Assembly: GCA_045540275.1 (NCBI GenBank)
Contig: JAZQGX010000207.1
Location: 1 to 8,199 of the forward strand
Length of the DNA: 8,199 nucleotides
Source: RGIG8368 sp045540275
Lineage (GTDB): Bacteria; Verrucomicrobiota; Kiritimatiellia; RFP12; UBA1067
Direction: 5' to 3'
In this document: piece after piece, positions 6,809-8,199 of the stretch
Numbering within the stretch: the stretch's first letter is position 1
How the letters are laid out: every line of letters begins with the position of its first letter
The notes under the pieces: model-generated
What the model was told of the DNA's origin: nothing
What the model saw: only the letters and a program-made list of their open reading frames with translations
Databases searched by the model: none
Program-made: the position numbers and the translations under genes

Positions 6809-8029
6809 CTAGAATCTCCCAAATGGCGAACTGTGTTCAACGACAATAACCCCCCTAGCCCCCCTACTAAGAAGGGAGTACCACTTGGCAACAATGCCAT
6901 CGAGACAATATTCGTTCGTTTTTGCTATCGCTGAGCGCGCCATTTTCATGCGCATATCTTCATCTTTCATCACACATTCCAACCGCTTCGCAAATTGTTT
7001 TTTGTCAAACGGCTTTATCAAAAAGCCGCTAACAAAGTCCTCCACAATGTCTGATGCGGATGCAAATGAGTTGAAAACGACAGGGACACATCCTTGCCTC
7101 ATTGCCTCGCCTAGCACCATAGGCCAACCTTCAAAATTAGATGCCATTACAAACACTGATGCTTCCTTGTAGTATGGCGTGGGATCTTTCTGGAATCCTT
7201 CGAATGAAACCTGCTGCAAGCCAATACGCCTTGCCATTTCTTCAAGTTCCATCCGCTTCGGCCCGTCACCAACTATCTTGAATATCCAACAAGGATACTT
7301 TTTTTCAATAATTGCCCATACCTGCAACAGCCTTTCAACGCCTTTTGTTGTGATTAATGAGCCTACAAATAGGATAGTTTTCTTTTTTACAATATTAGCA
7401 CTATAAGTTTCTCCCACGATTGGATTTGGTATGGCGCAGAGTTTTTGCATCCGTTTCTTCCCGACTAACCTCCTTATCTGAGAAAAGTAGTTGCCTGAAA
7501 GGACAACATAACAGTCCGACTTGTCAAAAAGCAGTTTACGCCGGCAACTTTCGTAATAAAAGCGCCTCAAATATAGGTATGGGCGCAAAATAGATATCGC
7601 AAGCCGTCTCAACAATCCGATTTCATGCCTATGTTTCGTTTGTGCATTGCACGATAGGCATGGTGCCGAAAGTTCTTCTGGAACCAAAGATGGTAAACAA
7701 TAATTATTACGCCACATCTCCACAACATCAAACAACATATCGTGGATATTTGCATAGGAATCCTGAAAGATGATTTTAGCAGGTTGAAATGCGACAAGAA
7801 TCGACAGAAATGCAGAACGATTGGAGGGAGAGTCAAGATAAGGTTCTGGCAACTCGCGCCACTCGATGCCCTGAACCAGTTTCCCTAGCAGATTGGACCC
7901 TTCTTTGTGAACAAAAGAAACGATGCATACACGATGCCCGTCCTTGGCAAACCTGTTGGCAAGAATCGTCGTCACGGTCTCAATGCCGCCAAAAGCTGGA
8001 TACTGATGCTGATAAAAGAGTATATTCAT
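6809..8029 (-). CDS. Family 4-type (GT-B) glycosyltransferase with a repeat-derived tail
   Basis: This 406-residue soluble glycosyltransferase is predicted to act on the polysaccharide repeat unit. It shows MNILFYQHQYPAFGGIETV (1-19) with the GGIE acceptor loop, IPNPI (200-204), ILFVGSLITTKGVERLL (219-235), IVGDGP (252-257), an intact EX7E in FEGWPMVLGEAM (299-310) with E300 and E308, and FLIKPFD (336-342). A cysteine cluster (C111, C124, C127, followed by H133 and H135) lies in the N-domain; a disulfide or metal knuckle is possible. I chose the ATG at 8029, not an upstream in-frame ATG at 8101, because the family's first beta strand begins there, the extra 24 residues look unlike the family, and the ATG overlaps the upstream stop (ATGA). 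The last 20 or so residues, LLSRGARGVI onward, are encoded by a C-rich repeat rather than family sequence. Confidence 0.93.
   Translation of the reverse strand: MNILFYQHQYPAFGGIETVTTILANRFAKDGHRVCIVSFVHKEGSNLLGKLVQGIEWRELPEPYLDSPSNRSAFLSILVAFQPAKIIFQDSYANIHDMLFDVVEMWRNNYCLPSLVPEELSAPCLSCNAQTKHRHEIGLLRRLAISILRPYLYLRRFYYESCRRKLLFDKSDCYVVLSGNYFSQIRRLVGKKRMQKLCAIPNPIVGETYSANIVKKKTILFVGSLITTKGVERLLQVWAIIEKKYPCWIFKIVGDGPKRMELEEMARRIGLQQVSFEGFQKDPTPYYKEASVFVMASNFEGWPMVLGEAMRQGCVPVVFNSFASASDIVEDFVSGFLIKPFDKKQFAKRLECVMKDEDMRMKMARSAIAKTNEYCLDGIVAKWYSLLSRGARGVIVVEHSSPFGRF
6847..6878. repeat. C-rich short tandem repeat inside the 3' end of the glycosyltransferase gene
   Basis: Two 9-base units, TAACCCCCC (6847-6855) and TAGCCCCCC (6856-6864), are followed by TACTAAGAAGGGAG. 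The CCCT at 6862-6865 can pair with AGGG at 6873-6876 around a seven-base loop, a weak hairpin. The pattern resembles the degenerate C-run/G-run intergenic repeats seen in many bacterial genomes. Here it is read through in the minus-strand gene as the tail LSRGARGVI, ending 36 bases before the stop codon. Confidence 0.6.
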
Positions 8030-8178
8030 GCCAATGCCACTTCCAAATACTTCTTTCCGAAGTCTGCGAGTCTCACGATATGTGCATCCACATCGCCCCA
8101 ATCAACATCTACATAATCTACACGTTCTACATGTTCTACACGGCCAATCAACCCCACCAAGTCGGAGGCCAAGCGGTC
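8026..8178 (-). CDS. 3' end of an unidentified gene, possibly frameshifted
   Basis: An open frame of 50 codons ends in TGA at 8028-8026, overlapping the next start as ATGA. The last 26 residues, from VDWGDVDAHI to KKYLEVALA, look like a genuine protein C-terminus. The overlap pattern shared with the rest of the operon supports translation of this frame. The frame is closed upstream by TAA at 8181-8179, contains no ATG, and has no visible ribosome binding site before its TTG (8172) or GTG (8157) codons, so a free-standing 50-residue protein is unlikely. The middle is encoded by a 9-base tandem repeat, giving VEH-VER-VDY-VDV. I infer that it is the tail of a longer gene whose frame changes near the repeat or beyond the window edge. 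The end faintly recalls polysaccharide pyruvyl transferase C-termini, but this is too weak to name it. Confidence 0.45.
   Translation of the reverse strand, partial: DRLASDLVGLIGRVEHVERVDYVDVDWGDVDAHIVRLADFGKKYLEVALA
8098..8152. repeat. Exact 9-bp direct repeat flanking the tandem array
   Basis: CCAATCAAC occurs at 8098-8106 and again at 8144-8152, 46 bases apart, directly bracketing the TCTACA array. The arrangement looks like a target duplication or a slipped duplication around an inserted 37-base core. The bases just outside the two copies differ, so the repeat is exactly nine bases long. Confidence 0.75.
8108..8143. repeat. Four-unit 9-bp tandem repeat
   Basis: Four consecutive 9-base units on the plus strand are TCTACATAA, TCTACACGT, TCTACATGT and TCTACACGG, with TCTACA invariant and the last three bases variable. 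Because the unit is three codons long, the repeat keeps any reading frame. In the frame ending at 8026 it encodes VEH, VER, VDY and V-D-V-like triplets. It lies 79 bases from the start of the next gene. Confidence 0.85.
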
Positions 8179-8199
8179 TTAGGAAGACAAACTGGTAAG

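Larger units (their letters stand above)
1..8178 (-). other. Translationally coupled polysaccharide operon (incomplete at both ends)
   Basis: All genes share one strand. Junctions at 8026-8029, 4095-4098, 3016-3019, 2033-2036 and 720-723 are ATGA overlaps; the one at 5525 is TGATG; the one at 6806-6808 is a three-base gap. There is no room for internal promoters or terminators between genes. Both the promoter and the end of the transcript lie outside the window. Confidence 0.85.

Noticed and set aside
6859..6878. Possible rho-independent terminator
   Set aside because: The stem is only four pairs with mismatches beyond. It has no T-run and lies inside a coding region.
6668..6934. Plus-strand open frame reading NNPPSPPTKKGVPL
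   Set aside because: This peptide is the translation of the C-rich repeat on the wrong strand; the surrounding sequence codes on the minus strand.
8030..8101. In-frame extension of the 8029 glycosyltransferase to an ATG at 8101
   Set aside because: The added residues (MGRCGCTYRETRRL and on) do not resemble the family. They overlap the coherent upstream frame, and the ATG at 8029 has the ATGA overlap typical of this operon.
8098..8152. CRISPR array
   Set aside because: The repeat unit is 9 bases and directly tandem, with no 25-40 base repeats or unique spacers and no cas gene nearby.

Overview
The window is a solid block of genes for making and decorating a surface polysaccharide (O-antigen, capsule or exopolysaccharide). 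Every gene reads on the minus strand, so transcription runs from high to low coordinates. In that order it holds: the 3' end of an unidentified gene (ends 8026), a GT-B glycosyltransferase (8029-6809), a second GT-B glycosyltransferase (6805-5525), a Wzy/O-antigen-ligase-type membrane protein (5525-4095), a divergent GT-B-like glycosyltransferase (4098-3016), an acyltransferase-3 membrane O-acyltransferase (3019-2033), a two-part protein with a nucleotidyltransferase-like N-terminus and a thymidylate-kinase-like P-loop C-terminus (2036-720), and a glycosyltransferase that runs off the low-coordinate edge (723 to beyond 1). I see no rRNA, tRNA, CRISPR array, insertion sequence, promoter or rho-independent terminator, and there is no gene-free stretch longer than a few bases.

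The genes are packed unusually tightly. Five junctions are four-base ATGA overlaps, one is a TGATG overlap, and one is a three-base gap. This implies one transcript with translational coupling. A workable reading is that the glycosyltransferases build an oligosaccharide unit on a lipid carrier, the acyltransferase O-acylates it, and the polytopic protein polymerises or ligates it. No flippase, initiating transferase or nucleotide-sugar synthesis gene is present here, so those must lie elsewhere. The organism is probably a Gram-negative bacterium of moderate GC content using strong AGGAG-type ribosome binding sites. The sequence does not let me name a phylum.

The most unusual gene is the last one (723 to 1). 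It begins, behind a well-placed AAGGAG, directly with the C-terminal donor-binding half of a GT-B enzyme. It then continues in the same frame into the N-terminal half of what looks like the same enzyme family, so the domains are in permuted order. Also notable are the nucleotidyltransferase/kinase hybrid and two short 9-bp tandem repeats at the 3' ends of genes (8108-8143 and 6847-6864). One repeat is flanked by an exact 9-bp direct repeat and may have shifted a reading frame. The other appears to have been absorbed into a protein tail.
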